Origin: Adiantum capillus-veneris
Lineage: Eukaryota > Streptophyta > Polypodiopsida > Polypodiales > Pteridaceae
NCBI GenBank assembly: GCA_014529385.2
Contig: CM043942.1
Location: 57,911,340 to 57,975,339 of the forward strand
Length of the DNA stretch: 64,000 nt
Direction of reading: 5' to 3'
Position numbers and translations under genes: made by a program. Positions 47,183-58,560 of the stretch are shown piece by piece. The notes beneath the pieces are model-generated. The model did not search any database. It worked only from the letters and a program-made list of their open reading frames with translations, and had not been told where the DNA came from. Position 1 is the first letter of the stretch. Each line of letters opens with the position of its first letter.

Positions 47183-49011
47183 GTGCGGTCTACAAAGAGG
47201 GCGAGTTCAAGGATCTCGACGATGATTCATCCTCACAAACAAAGTGGAAGCAAGTCCGCTAAGACATCACCTAAAGGAGAAGTAGCTGTAAGCCAAGAGC
47301 AGCTTGTAGAGGAAGTGCTAAAAAAGATTAACTTGTACGCCAAACCCCAGGCTAAACAGCCCAAGTGATGTGCTATTGAACAAAAATGGACAAACCATGG
47401 GACGGAGGAATGTTATTATAACAAGGGATATGTGAGAGAGAGACCTTACACTCCCCAAGCTCAGGTAGCATCTCCTCAAATTCCACCGATGCCTAGGTAT
47501 CAAGCATGAAACCTACCAGGACATGTAGGTGTAGAAACACCACAACCAGTGTTGGGGCAACAGCCATCCCTACCAGGATTACGACCAGTTGGCATAAGAT
47601 ACACACCAAAAGTAACCGAACTAGAAGAGAAGTCTTTGGTGCCTATGCATGCATATTACGAAGATCCCAATGGATATGCTGCAAATCCTGTCTATTATCC
47701 ACCAGAAGAACCCTCAACGCCAGAACCATGGAGCATGATAGGAAGTACAGGACCACCAACAGCTGCACAGGCAGCAGGAGAAGGAAGAGTTAGCTTGGAT
47801 GAACGAACATTGTTGTTCATAGCCAACGGAGGCATGGGCGGGCAAAGACATGTATACCAACAAAGAGGAGCTCAAGGAGCACCTCAACAGCCTAAAGGAC
47901 CCTGCTACAAGTGTGGTGGAGACCATTGGCTAAGAGACTGTCCTCATGATGAAATCATTAGAGTCAACGCATATTACACCGAGTGTGGAGTTACTCATTT
48001 GATTCCTGATTGCCCTAAGAGCCCGAGCAAAGGAGCAAAAACTACCTTGAACATGCTCGAAGCAATGCCTTCCAGTGGAGGGTTAGAAAACGAGAAAATA
48101 TTACCAATTCATGCAGTGACACGAGCCCAAGCTCAAAGAATGACGAATGAACCCATAATTGAAGAGCCAAAAACTGATGCCCCAAGTTCTGAAACAAAAC
48201 ATCATAGAAGCACTTGGAAAGCTAGAAAGTCATGTATGAAAGCCAAGAGAGAACGAGAGCAAACGGCTCTTCCGAGGAGTTGAAACACACAAAGGATAGA
48301 TTAGAGTGGTTAGAGGATCTAGCTAGCCTAAGCTCACACACTGCGGCAACCATAGCAGCCAAGGAAATAGCAGAGCCCAAAAGTGCAGGATCAGGAGGAT
48401 CAGTACTGGCAGACAAGGTAAACGAGCAGTTAGATGCAATTTTAAAAGCTTACGAAGCCAGACTCAAAAAGAACCAAACCCAAGAGCAAAGATGGATGAC
48501 TTATCCATATACGGAAATAGAAAAACAGAGGTTGTAAATGTGTAGAAAGATGATTGAAACAGCTCAATCATTGATGGAAAACCCGATTTGTAAACGTGCA
48601 AGTTGGCATAAAGTACTAGCTCCAACCCCTATCAAACCAACTTTAGAGAAACAAGTAGAAATAAAGGAAAGACTTACAAATGCCTCTAAGTCTAGGAGAG
48701 AGCCTATCATAGTGTCAAATACAACAGATGAGGCAAGTGATGGATTCCAGCCTAAAACATTGGCAGAAATCGGTAAGGATTGTAACGGTCTAGATGACTT
48801 GTGGAAGCAAATCTGTGATGCCAACGAAGCTAACAAGGTGAGTTATCACATGAATAGCACGAGAAAAGAGAAAAATGAGATCTTACCTCATATTGAAGAA
48901 TTTGAGGCAAGACCACAGATGAACTTTGATATACATTTACAAGGGGGAGACCAGGGATCAATTAGTTCGAGGCACAGCCAACTAGACTCGGTGAAAACTC
49001 TACCCTCTTAA
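47183..49011 (+). pseudogene. G nucleocapsid and linker
   Basis: The frame from 47549 to 48283 has a zinc knuckle, CYKCGGDHWLRDC (CX2CX3HX4C), and a relative that lost its first Cys (YYTECGVTHLIPDC). It then changes frame into a charged helix-rich linker (48232-48537, 48538-49011) with SAGSGGSVLADKVNEQLDAI and TQEQRWMTYPYTEIEKQ. The linker matches that of N. It should form the C-terminal part of Gag and the join to protease. Confidence 0.75.
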
Positions 49012-49038
49012 CTAGGAGAGTATGAATCCAAGTCGGAG

Positions 49039-50336
49039 GTGAGAGCAATCCCATCTCAAAAACTGTCTTCTAACAGAGTGATGGATTCACAAGGGTTGAT
49101 TGAGTTACTGTCCACTCCTGTGGCATGCACAATCACATTAGCCGAACTCCTAAGGTTACGACCAAACATGTGGACCACCGTAGGCAAATGCTTAGAAAAA
49201 TTTGGAGTGAAAGACCCCACCTCAAAGCTTCAAGAAGGGATCAAAGAATTGGACATGCTTCAACTAAACACTAGGCTAGTACCTTTAAATAAGGTTGGAG
49301 AGTATTGCAAGGAAGAAGATGGAAACACCATGCTACCAGTAGAATTCCAAGGAGTAGTTTCCAAAGCTATTCTTGACAGTGGAGCAGGATTTGTTATTGC
49401 CACTAAGGAAATCTGGAAAAAATGGGGAATACCGGCTTTGAGAGCTACCAGAATGAAATTGCAATTGACATATGGGTTCATGGAGAAGCCTCTAGGACTC
49501 TTAGAAAAAGTAATTGTCACTTCGTGCGAAATCGAGTATGAGCATACATTTACAATAGTCGATTTTGACAAAAAGAACAATTACGATATCATCTTGGGAA
49601 GACCATTCATGAGACAATTAAAGATGGTCCAGGATTGGAGTTACGACCACATATACCTCAGACATGGCAAGACTACAATCAAAATTCACTTGAAAGACCA
49701 TAGTTACAAAGATGTGAACCAGACACCGGTGGAAGAGTTTGATTCAGCTACATTGGCAGGGTCAGAACTCCCAACATGGTTAGGGCAATAGAAAGAGTTA
49801 TGGATGTACGGAGCTTCACATTGTGGGAGCTTAAAAGAAAGGAATGCGTCTTAGAAAGATCTATTGAGGACAAGGATTATATTCCGAAACCTTTTCCTGA
49901 AGATGCCTTGGAACCTCTAGAATGGGAACACGTACTAGCAACATTGGATGTCTGTACCATTACAGATAGCCCAACGACAAAATTTTGCGATAAGGATGGC
50001 TATGATGTGCTACCCTATTACATTGTAAGTGTTATACCAAGAGGAGATGAGATTGTAGAAGCGCCAAAACAAGAAGAGTTTTATAACTCCTCTGAGCATC
50101 TGGAGGTAAATAACGATGCAGATAATGAGTGTTCAGACAACTCAAGTGAGCATGGGGAGAAAACAAGGAATATCAATTTTTATGATTTTTCCAATCAACA
50201 CCCTAGACGCCAAGAACGCTATAGGAGAAAACAAGCAGAAAACAAAGCGAGAGAAAACCTGATGCCTAGGATAAAAGATAAAACTCACTATCTAATGCTT
50301 GTCAAAGCAGAGGATTGTGTAAAAGACCAAATATGA
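49039..50336 (+). pseudogene. G aspartic protease and following linker
   Basis: The 49039-49791 frame has TCTITLAELLRLRPNMW in variant form, the active site SKAILDSGAGFVIATKEIWK (D-S-G), FTIVDFDKKNNYDIILGRPF and the following MRQLKMVQDW. Within this frame the domain looks complete. It ends at TAG 49789-49791; an overlapping frame (49776-50336) continues with ERSIEDKDYIPKPFPEDALE and an acidic, then basic linker toward RT. N has the same protease at 39476. Confidence 0.87.
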
Positions 50337-52354
50337 GGGAGATTCTCGAGAGTGCGAACGAAAGAACGCGAGAGGAAATAAGACAAGGACGGAAAGCTAA
50401 ATCAGAAACAAAATCAAACAAATCTCAAAAATCAAAACAAGACACAACAAAAGACCCAGAGTGGATCAAATTGAAGCATAAAAAGAATTACCAAGAACTG
50501 AAACGGTCTATACGAGAGGTATGGCCGACTGAGGGAGAGAGTGACGGTAAGGAGAAGTTAGAAAAAGAAAACACGAATGTATCATCACACTATCGGAAAT
50601 TCACAATCCAGGACAGGAAAATTATAATGACACCACTAGTTAGGGAAAGAACAAACCAGGAATCTTATGATGGGCTGGAAAATACAAAACGAATAGACCT
50701 CGCTGAACCAGGTGAGAAGCCTCAGCCGGTCTATATAGCAACTGACTTAGAGCCTGAAGAAGAAGAATGGCTAACACAACTTCTCAAGAAGTATAAAGAT
50801 GTGTTTGCATGGTCCTACAAAGACCTCAAAGGAGTTGATCCATCGATATGCCAACATACAATTCCTTTGAAATCAGATGACAAACCTAGCAAACAGAGTC
50901 CTTATACATTTAATGACACATTTGCTAAACGAATCAAAGAGGAGATAGATAAGCTGATGGATGTTGAATTCATCTATGAAATCGAGCATACAGATTGGGT
51001 GTCACCCATTATGGTTGTCCCCAAAAAGAACAGAAAATTGTGAGCATGTGTAAACCTCAAAAAGGTAAATGCAGCCACCATAAGGGATAATTATCCCTTG
51101 TCGATCACAGAACATGTACTTGAGAGGGTGGCCGGGAAACGGGTTTATTCCTTTCTAGATGGATTTTCAGGGTATAACCAACTGACAATTGCAATAGAGG
51201 ATCAACACAAAACATCATTTTCCACATAATGGAGAATATATGTATATAGAGTTATGCCTTTTGGCTTAACTAATGCCCCAGCTACCTTTCAGAGGTTAAT
51301 GACGCATGCGTTCAAAGAATACCTCATAATATTCTTAGAAATATACATGGATGATCTTTGTGTACACTCTCTTCTATGTGAGGAACATATTGACCATTTA
51401 CAAAAGGTATTTGAGAAGTGCACAACATATCGAATCTGTCTTAACCCGGAAAAGTGCATTTTTATGGTTACTCAAGGCCGCATCTTAGGACACATTGTCT
51501 CAAGAAATGGCATAACCACTGACCTAGACAAAATCAAAGTCATAGTAGTCCTGCCCAGGCCTACTAATGCGAAACAAGTTCAATCCTTCATCGGACACTG
51601 TGGGTACTATCAAAGATTCATATATATGTATGCAGTTATCGCACAACCTTTGTATCGTTTGTTAGTCAGTTTCGACTGGACTGAGGAGTGTAAAACTTCA
51701 TTCCAAAAGCTAAAGGAAAACCTTGTATCAACACCAGTACTTAAAGCACCATATTGGGAATAGATATTCCATGTTCACATTGATGCTTCTGCATATGCAA
51801 TCGGGAGTATTCTGGCTCAACCTGGAGACAGAACAATGGATTTCCCAGTTTGTTATGCGAGCCGACAGTTAAACAATGCAGAAAAGAACTACACAACTAC
51901 CAAAAGAGAGGGGTTAGGAATAATTTATGTTGTAAAAAAATTATGGCATTAGTTGCTCGCAATCAAATTTGTGTTCTTCACAGATCATCAAGCTCTTTTG
52001 TATCTGGTAAATAAACCATGCAATACTGGGATAATTATACGATGGTTTATTATATTTCTAGAGTTTGATTTCACAGTGGTGGTCAAAAAGGGTAAAACAC
52101 ATCTACGGGCGGATCATCTTTCAAGGCTACACAACGGGGAAGCTCCTGAAGGAGTAGATGATGACATACCTGATGCTTATCTTTTCAATATTGAAATGAT
52201 ACCCAAATGGTCTCAGGAAATTGTTAGCATTATTTCCTTTGGAGGTAGATTTGATGACAAGGAAGACAGATTCAAACAACAAACAATTCAACAAACAAAA
52301 AACTTCCAGTTGATTTCAGGACGGTTGTATCATCTAGGAGCGGACCAGATTCTA
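50337..52354 (+). pseudogene. G reverse transcriptase and RNase H
   Basis: The pol frame opens at about 50315 and stays the same to 53677, with in-frame stops at 51041-51043, 51227-51229, 51761-51763 and 51950-51952 in this part. Motifs: [50 protein letters not shown], catalytic IYMDDLCVHS (YMDD at 51344-51355), LNPEKCIFMVTQGRILGHIV, RPTNAKQVQSFIGHCGYYQR, then RNase H with HVHIDASAYAIGSILAQPG, CYASRQLNNAEKNYTTTKRE and FFTDHQALLYLV. The residues look functional apart from the stops. The single shared frame suggests decay mainly by point mutation. Confidence 0.9.
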
Positions 52355-53677
52355 TGATTATGTATAAATCTGGAGGAATTCGAGTGTTATCTTGAAGAAG
52401 CACATGTCCAGGATTGTGAATTTCATTGTAAAACACACCAGAGATTGAAACAATTGGGGGTTTATTGGCCAACTATGTATGCTGACACACATGCTTATAT
52501 TGACAATTGTACTATATGTAGTGCCAAACGACCAATGGATCACGCGACATTGTTTCAGGTAAACATTGCACCTGCATGGAGTCAATTTATCATTGATTTA
52601 TTAACCACAAGGAAGTTTCATAAAAACATAACAAGAGTACGGAAAAGGGCTCTAGAGATGGAGGCTCGCGACTTTAGTTTAATTGGGAACCAACTCTATA
52701 AGCGAGGAAAGGACAATCAACTTAGAATCTGTGCAAGTAAAAGTGAATACCTGCTGATTCTAGAATATGCACATGGCGGAATAAGTGGAGGCCATTTTTC
52801 AGGCGATAAGACGGCAAAAATTATCTTAACCGTACGAATATGGTGGCCTACATTGCATATCGATGTTGAGGAGTTTGTAAAGCGTTGTGACGCTTGTCAA
52901 CGCACCAAGGTGCTGATAAAGAGAGATGACATGCCACTACGGCCAATGATGGGAGCAAGGGCATTTGCAAAATGGGGCATTGATTTTGTGGGACCTATTT
53001 CACCCCCTGCATATCGCACCCATACCCAATATATCATTGTGGCTATGGACTATCTCACAAAATGGGCAGAAGCTAAGGCAACAAATAAAACACTATGCAC
53101 GGTTCTCACTAAAATTGTATCAGAGTCAAGAACAGATTGGGATCAGCAGCTACACTCAACACTATGGGCATACATGGTAGCTTACAAAACATCAATATGA
53201 ACGACACCGTATAACATGGTGTTTCGTCTAAATGCTATATTACCCATAGAGTTTTTAATTCCAACTCTACGAGTAGCGAAAAGCTTAGACTGGACAAGGC
53301 ATGAGCTCTCTTCAAAAATAGATGATCTTGAAAAGGTAGATGAACTTCGCTTACGAGCTGTAGCTTCGATCTATGCTAAAAAGAGAAGACAAAAAGAGTT
53401 TTTTGACAAGCATGTGCATACGAAAGAGTTCAAAACAGGTGATTATGTACTTGTTTATACCTTGAAGCAACATGCCAAGAAACTTAAGAAGCGAGGGATG
53501 GGACCCTTTGTGATTAGTGACCTATCACAAAGTGGAGCTATCAAGCTTGCTACATTAGTAGGTGAAGAAATGACAAATTGGATTAGTGGATGTCGATTAA
53601 AGAAATATCATTTACCACTAACACAGAATATGCTTCAACAAATCCATCAAGAAAAACAACGAATGAAGGAGAAATAG
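52355..53677 (+). pseudogene. G integrase with two zinc modules and a core deletion
   Basis: Same frame as RT, with stops at 52355-52357 and 53198-53200. Two complete HHCC modules come in succession: H-X3-H..C-X2-C at 52424-52519 (YWPTMYADTHAYIDNCTIC) and a second at 52772-52897 (GGISGGHFSGDKTAK to CDACQRTK), each preceded by an L-x-G-x-L-Y-x-x-G-x-D type segment. The core starts WGIDFVGPISPPAYRTHTQY and MDYLTKWAEAKATNKT, then jumps directly to CTVLTKIVSESRTDWDQQLH, losing roughly 70-90 residues including the second catalytic Asp and the Glu. The C-terminal domain (GDYVLVYTLKQHAKKLKKRG, ISGCRLKKYHLP) is present. The enzyme cannot be active. Confidence 0.88.
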
Positions 53678-53764
53678 AGGGTACGAGAAGAAGCTCAAGT
53701 AAAAGCAAAAGAACGCATTGCAAAAAGATGGCTTCTACGACAAAGACAACAATGTGGATCACCG

Positions 53765-54127
53765 TTGTCAATCAATGCCATTCGACTAACGCATTTTGAT
53801 AAAGACACAGTGGAGCCAATAATTGCAGTCAAAGTGGGTAGCAATCAAGTTGAATCAACAGCATTGCTTGATTCTAGAGCTCAAGCAAATTTAATCTCTT
53901 ACAGATTTACAAACAGCTCAAGCCCAACGTTCAACTACATCCTACTCCACAAGTGCTGGAACGTAGTACATCACATTCGCTGAAAACATTGGGCTGGACT
54001 ATATTGCATGTACAACTACATTAATATATTTACCCATACAAGTTTTATGTGGTCGAGGATGAAAGCACACAATACTCCATGTTGTTGGGACAACCTTGGA
54101 AAAAAGAGTATAATGTGCAGATAGATT
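53765..54127 (+). pseudogene. Second protease-like domain after G integrase
   Basis: Downstream of integrase the frame reads VEPIIAVKVGSNQVESTALLD then SRAQANLISYRF, which resembles a retropepsin active-site strand with D-S-R in place of D-[ST]-G. After a frame break, STQYSMLLGQPWKKEYNVQI at about 54070-54125 matches the C-terminal ILGRP-type hallmark. Spacing between the two halves (about 90 residues) suits a retropepsin. It is distinct from the normal protease at 49039. The Gly-to-Arg change and the frameshift make it inactive here; whether it is an old duplication or a family trait is unknown. Confidence 0.6.
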
Positions 54128-54170
54128 AGAATGCTAATGCAACATGCACAAGAACAACAGGTGGTAGCCT

Positions 54171-54953
54171 TTGCTCAGCAACCCCGAAAGAATCAGCAAG
54201 CCAGCAATGCAACCACTAAAGAACCACATGATACCTAAGGCGAACAAACAGGGAACTGCCAGCCATGTTCACTACAAGTATAAAAAGTCACCGACCGCAG
54301 TGAAAAGATCAAGGCTAGCAACACGAGAAAAACAAGTATGGATGCGGAAGGATAGAAATGACATGGTAGACAAACAAAAATACACCAGAAGAAGTCAACC
54401 GAAGCAAATAGTTCAACCAAAAACCAAGGGAATAAAACAGATATGGATCACAAAGAAAATGCTTAGCAACAACTTAAATGCAACTCGTATTTGGATCCCA
54501 AAACCGAAGCAATGGGAACTCCTTTCAGTACAAACAACATCAGCATGCAGACAAACACTGCATATGAAACTGGCAAACCAATATATGTGGGTGTCAATCA
54601 GCAGCAAAACAATGACAACTACGAAAGTTGCAATAAACCTACAAAAACCGTCAAATCAAAGCTACAAATGGAAATCAAAAGAGACAAGGTCTACGGTCAA
54701 TTCCGCCCCAAAAATTCTCTCCAAGGAGACGACTATGGCCATATTGACAGTAGCGGCAAATCTCGTGACTATTACAAGAAAAACGATCAAACAAAGAGCG
54801 GTAGAGTTACAACTTTTTCTTGCAAAGAAATCTTCCAACCAAATCAACAATAAACAGGAAAACTCGACGGCAAATGCCAATAAGCATATTGCTTATACCT
54901 TCTCTTGCACAACATTAATTTTTCCATGCATTGACCGAGTATGCATTATATAG
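54171..54953 (+). pseudogene. G basic tail with W-P-K-like repeats
   Basis: A 260-residue open frame, very rich in Lys, Gln, Asn and Thr. Tryptophan motifs KQVWMRKD, KQIWITKK and RIWIPKPKQW correspond to the W-P-K peptides of X and N. It has no known domain. The N counterpart lies directly after protease because N lacks pol. Confidence 0.55.
54880..54896 (+). other. Conserved inverted repeat near the end of the G tail
   Basis: ATAAGCA-TAT-TGCTTAT within TGCCAATAAGC. It is the counterpart of 41666-41682 in N, with the arms conserved and the centre changed. Confidence 0.5.
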
Positions 54954-55046
54954 GGCCACATTAACGGCCAAGCATTAGCACGAGTTTTCACCCATGCATG
55001 GCACATACACCAAGGCATTACCTTGTTGTCCGAGAGGACTCCGGCT

Positions 55047-55060
55047 AGGAGGGAGGGAGG
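55047..55060 (+). other. Internal purine tract in G
   Basis: GGAGGGAGGGAGG-type tract followed by CATTCTCAAATGCGGACC, matching the internal tract of N, about 5.7 kb before the terminal tract. Confidence 0.5.
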
Positions 55061-57257
55061 CATTCTCAAATGCGGACCCAATGGCAAAAAGAGCAAAAAA
55101 GGGCATGTTTTTCGACTATTTTAAGGGTTGTCATTTGATTGCCAAATTTTCTGGACTAACCCAAGTACATATGTCCTTATACAGCATGAATAGACAAATA
55201 TATGGGGCTAAACGCCAAATCAAGCCCCTGAGTGTGTATATATAAGTAAAAATAGCCATTTTTCGAGCAAAATATTGGTAAAACGGAGAAATCCATCCAT
55301 AAAAATTGCATGGGAGTGTATATAGTGTTTTGCGGTGATGTTTTTGATTTATTATGATTTTTGGGGATTTTTTGGGTTTAATTTGTTATTTTTATTTTAA
55401 TTTTACTAATTTTCAGCAGAAAAACTTCAAAAATACAAAAAGCAGGTGAAAAACGGTCGTAATGAAAAATAAAAAATATGGGGATGATCAATGACTGTAG
55501 GACAACCTATGGTACAATGGGGGTGCCCTAGACTTCATCGCTAGCTTACCCTAGCATAGGAGACCAACCTTGGATGCCCAAAGGTAGTAGAAAACCATTG
55601 GGAAGAACCCTAATTCCTACAGTCCCACAAAGAGGCCACCAAATGGGAAATCGACGGAGAGGCGCCCAAATGCTACCAAAACTCATGGGTAGGAGCATCT
55701 TGACATGGTCGACAAGTCTATGTAGCCCACATGGCCAAAAGGTGACCCGAAGCGGCACTAAACTTCAAAAACGGCATCAGGCACACAAAGGGTCAAATAG
55801 CTCTCGCGACCAAACCACATGTCCGTTTGCCACCAAACTTCACAAGCGGCTTTCCTAGACCATCAACAACCAAGTTCTATGGTGGTAGACCACTACAAGT
55901 CATCGAAGTCATGTAAACGCAACCACGGGTGCTTCTAGAGCGACCGATTGCCAAACGGAGCTCCGGTGAAGCCAAAGTCGACAAAAACCATCGGGCAAGG
56001 ATCCCCAAGGGATCGGGAAGCTATGGAGACCAACATCAAGAAATTTCATCGCCGAAAAGCACTCCAAAAGTCATAAAACGGCTCGGAGGCTCTGAAATCC
56101 ACACAGGGAGTTACTTTCTATCTATTTGACTTTTTTGTTGAAATAGGACTGAAAAGGGACTCAGGGAGGCTCAGGGCAGGCACCAGTAGCACCTTCAGTA
56201 AAAATTTCATCAAGAGACATCCTACGCGTAGGATGTCTCAAGCCCATTTATGGGCACCAACCCCAACATTTAAGATTGCACAAAGTTTTTGAATAACCTT
56301 TACATGCTAGCCACCAAGTTTCATCACATTTGGGCAAGAATTGACCTCATGTGTACCAAAAAACGCAAAGTCAGTGCATAGAGGCAATAATGGGCCATAG
56401 ACCTACCAAAACTTGTCCAAATCACATGAAACTTACACAATACATTCATGAGCGCATTGCCAACCAATCTGTGTGGTCACAAGTGAAAAAAGATGAAATA
56501 GACATCTACGCGTAGGATGTCTAAATGACATTTTTGGCCCCCAGCTAGTATTTTTCAAATTCAGATCTCTTCATATCACCTTCAAGAGCTCATATATCAA
56601 GTTTCAAGCCATTCCCATCACTTTTGGCCCCCAACACCTCCAAGATACACTTTTTGAGCCGAAAAACACTACACAGGGTCTTACCAATACCAATTTTTGT
56701 CCAAATCAAAATACAAGAGCATAGCCATGTTCCACATGCCAAGAGCTACCCACAGAACAAATATCAAGCAATTTTGATGAAAAAGACATCCTACGCGTAG
56801 GATGTCTCCAGCTCAATTTTGATCTTCTGTGCAAGAAATGACTTCATAGGAGCAGTTACCATGGTGCAAGGAGCCCATATATCAAATTTCAACCCATTTG
56901 AATATCATTTGCCACCTGTTGTGGACATTCTACCCAATTTGTGAGCCTAAAGCCTGAATCTGCCCAAAAATGCACTTTTTGATGCCCAAACCCAATTCCA
57001 ATTGCATAGCCATGTTCCATAGGCCAAGGGCCACCAGCCTGCCAAGTTTCACCAAGAACTGATGAAAAAGACATCCTATGCATACGATGTCTAAATGCTA
57101 AATTTTGGTGAGAAAGCGACTATGAGCATCTGCAGGGTTTCCCAAGTTCCTTCTAAGTTTTATTTTCAAATTTCAAGTCATTTGGATAGTTAAAACTCAG
57201 TTTCTCAGTTGATATGGAAAAAACGCTAACTTCGGACTACTGAGTGCAACAAGATCT
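55061..57257 (+). other. G trailer with four palindromes, no gene recognised
   Basis: About 2.2 kb. Palindromes at 56215-56238 and 56784-56807 are perfect; 56500-56522 lacks one base, and 57069-57092 has one mismatch. Their flanks resemble the leader units. Bases 55061-56200 contain only short frames without domains. Confidence 0.75.
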
Positions 57258-58473
57258 ATGGCAGCTACAAAATCACCGGCAAAGAAGAAGAGAATGACGA
57301 TAAAAGATTACTTGGAAGAAGTGGAGCCGTTTGTCATACCAGAATGAACTCTAAATCCAACCAGCACGTGGATTCAAGAGGACTTGCTAGAGTCTAATGA
57401 TCTGAAGATCTACCAAGGCGTGTTCAAAGATACGAAAGGAAATGCAATAGAGCTACCCATGCTACCTCGGGAGCTCAATGAGTTTGTGAGAAGCAAGATG
57501 GTAGAGTACCTGGAGAAGATAGATCTCCATAACTATTTTGAAGCTGTGCCGGCAGGAATCGACATAAAAAGAGTATGGGAGTTTGTCACTACTATCAAAG
57601 AAGATGGAGTGGCCAGAGTTACTGATCTGCAGGGCAAGCCAGACACTGTGATTGTAGTCACAGAGAGAGTGGTGGCAGTCGCACTAGACCTCTCCAACAA
57701 AGGGGATAGTGTAACCAAAAGAAGAGATGAGGTCAGTATACTCTGAAAAGAAGAGCAACTACACCTGTGAAGATATAGAAAACCTTAAAGTGGCAGTTAT
57801 GAGCCAGCTTTATAACCAGTACTTCCATATGTGAACAAAGCGGCCACAAAAGTACAGAATGCCGCCTGGAGCAATTGCCACAACCTTCACCTGGGCAATG
57901 CAGAAGAGCAAGTCGAAGGTGATCAACTATGCTGCCTATATCCATGATAATCTGGTGAAGATGGGCAACAAGAATCCCACCTACATTGTGCCGGGTGAAC
58001 TGATAACAAAAGTGGTTTATGGAGCATTGCACGCCAAGGGAAGATCGTCTGACCATCCATCACAGAATGACTAGCTAAGGCTCAAGGAAGATAAAGCGGA
58101 TGAACAACCCAAAGCACCCAGAGTTGCCACAAGATTGAAGTGTCGATTAGAGACCATGCAAGAGGGGCAGCCAGAGGTGAAAAAGGGAAAGAAAGAAATT
58201 GTACAAGGACCAATCAAAGAGACAAAATCACACAAAGCGGCACGGCTCGAAAGATTAATGGAAAGCTTCAGAGCGGAAAGAGCACTCAAAGGAGATTTGA
58301 GTGAGTTATGGAAGCCGTCCCTGGAAGCCATGTCGGGATCATCCCGAAGGGTGCACAGGGTTAGATTTGAATATTATATCAAAAAATTTGAGATGTTGGA
58401 TGCTACGACAGAAAATTCCCAAATGTACCATTTACAGAAGAAGAAGTGGATGAAGTACGACGGCAACTGCTAG
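57258..58473 (+). pseudogene. G additional ORF, N-terminal part
   Basis: ATG 57258 begins MAATKSPAKKKRMTIKDYLE; a TGA at about 57345 and a frameshift between 57745 and 57859 interrupt it. Readable segments are LPMLPRELNEFVRSKMVEYL, TDLQGKPDTVIVVTERVV, and in the next frame AYIHDNLVKMGNKNPTYIVP, then a basic stretch KKGKKEIVQGPIKETKSHKA and RFEYYIKKFEMLDATTENSQ. I do not recognise the family. It follows the trailer and precedes a GA microsatellite and a coiled coil; the three parts probably formed one protein encoded 3' of pol. Confidence 0.55.
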
Positions 58474-58486
58474 AAGAGCAAAAAGG

Positions 58487-58488
<2 letters not shown>

Positions 58489-58554
<66 letters not shown>
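58489..58554 (+). repeat. (GA)33 microsatellite in the G additional ORF
   Basis: A perfect dinucleotide run. In the forward frame open here (58446-58646) it encodes alternating Arg-Glu. It lies between the N-terminal and coiled-coil parts of the additional ORF, so length changes would shift the frame. Confidence 0.95.

Positions 58555-58560
<6 letters not shown>

Noticed and set aside
56215-57092. Palindromes as MITE or other DNA-transposon insertions
   Set aside because: No target-site duplications flank them, there is no internal sequence, and they recur as part of a longer decayed unit.
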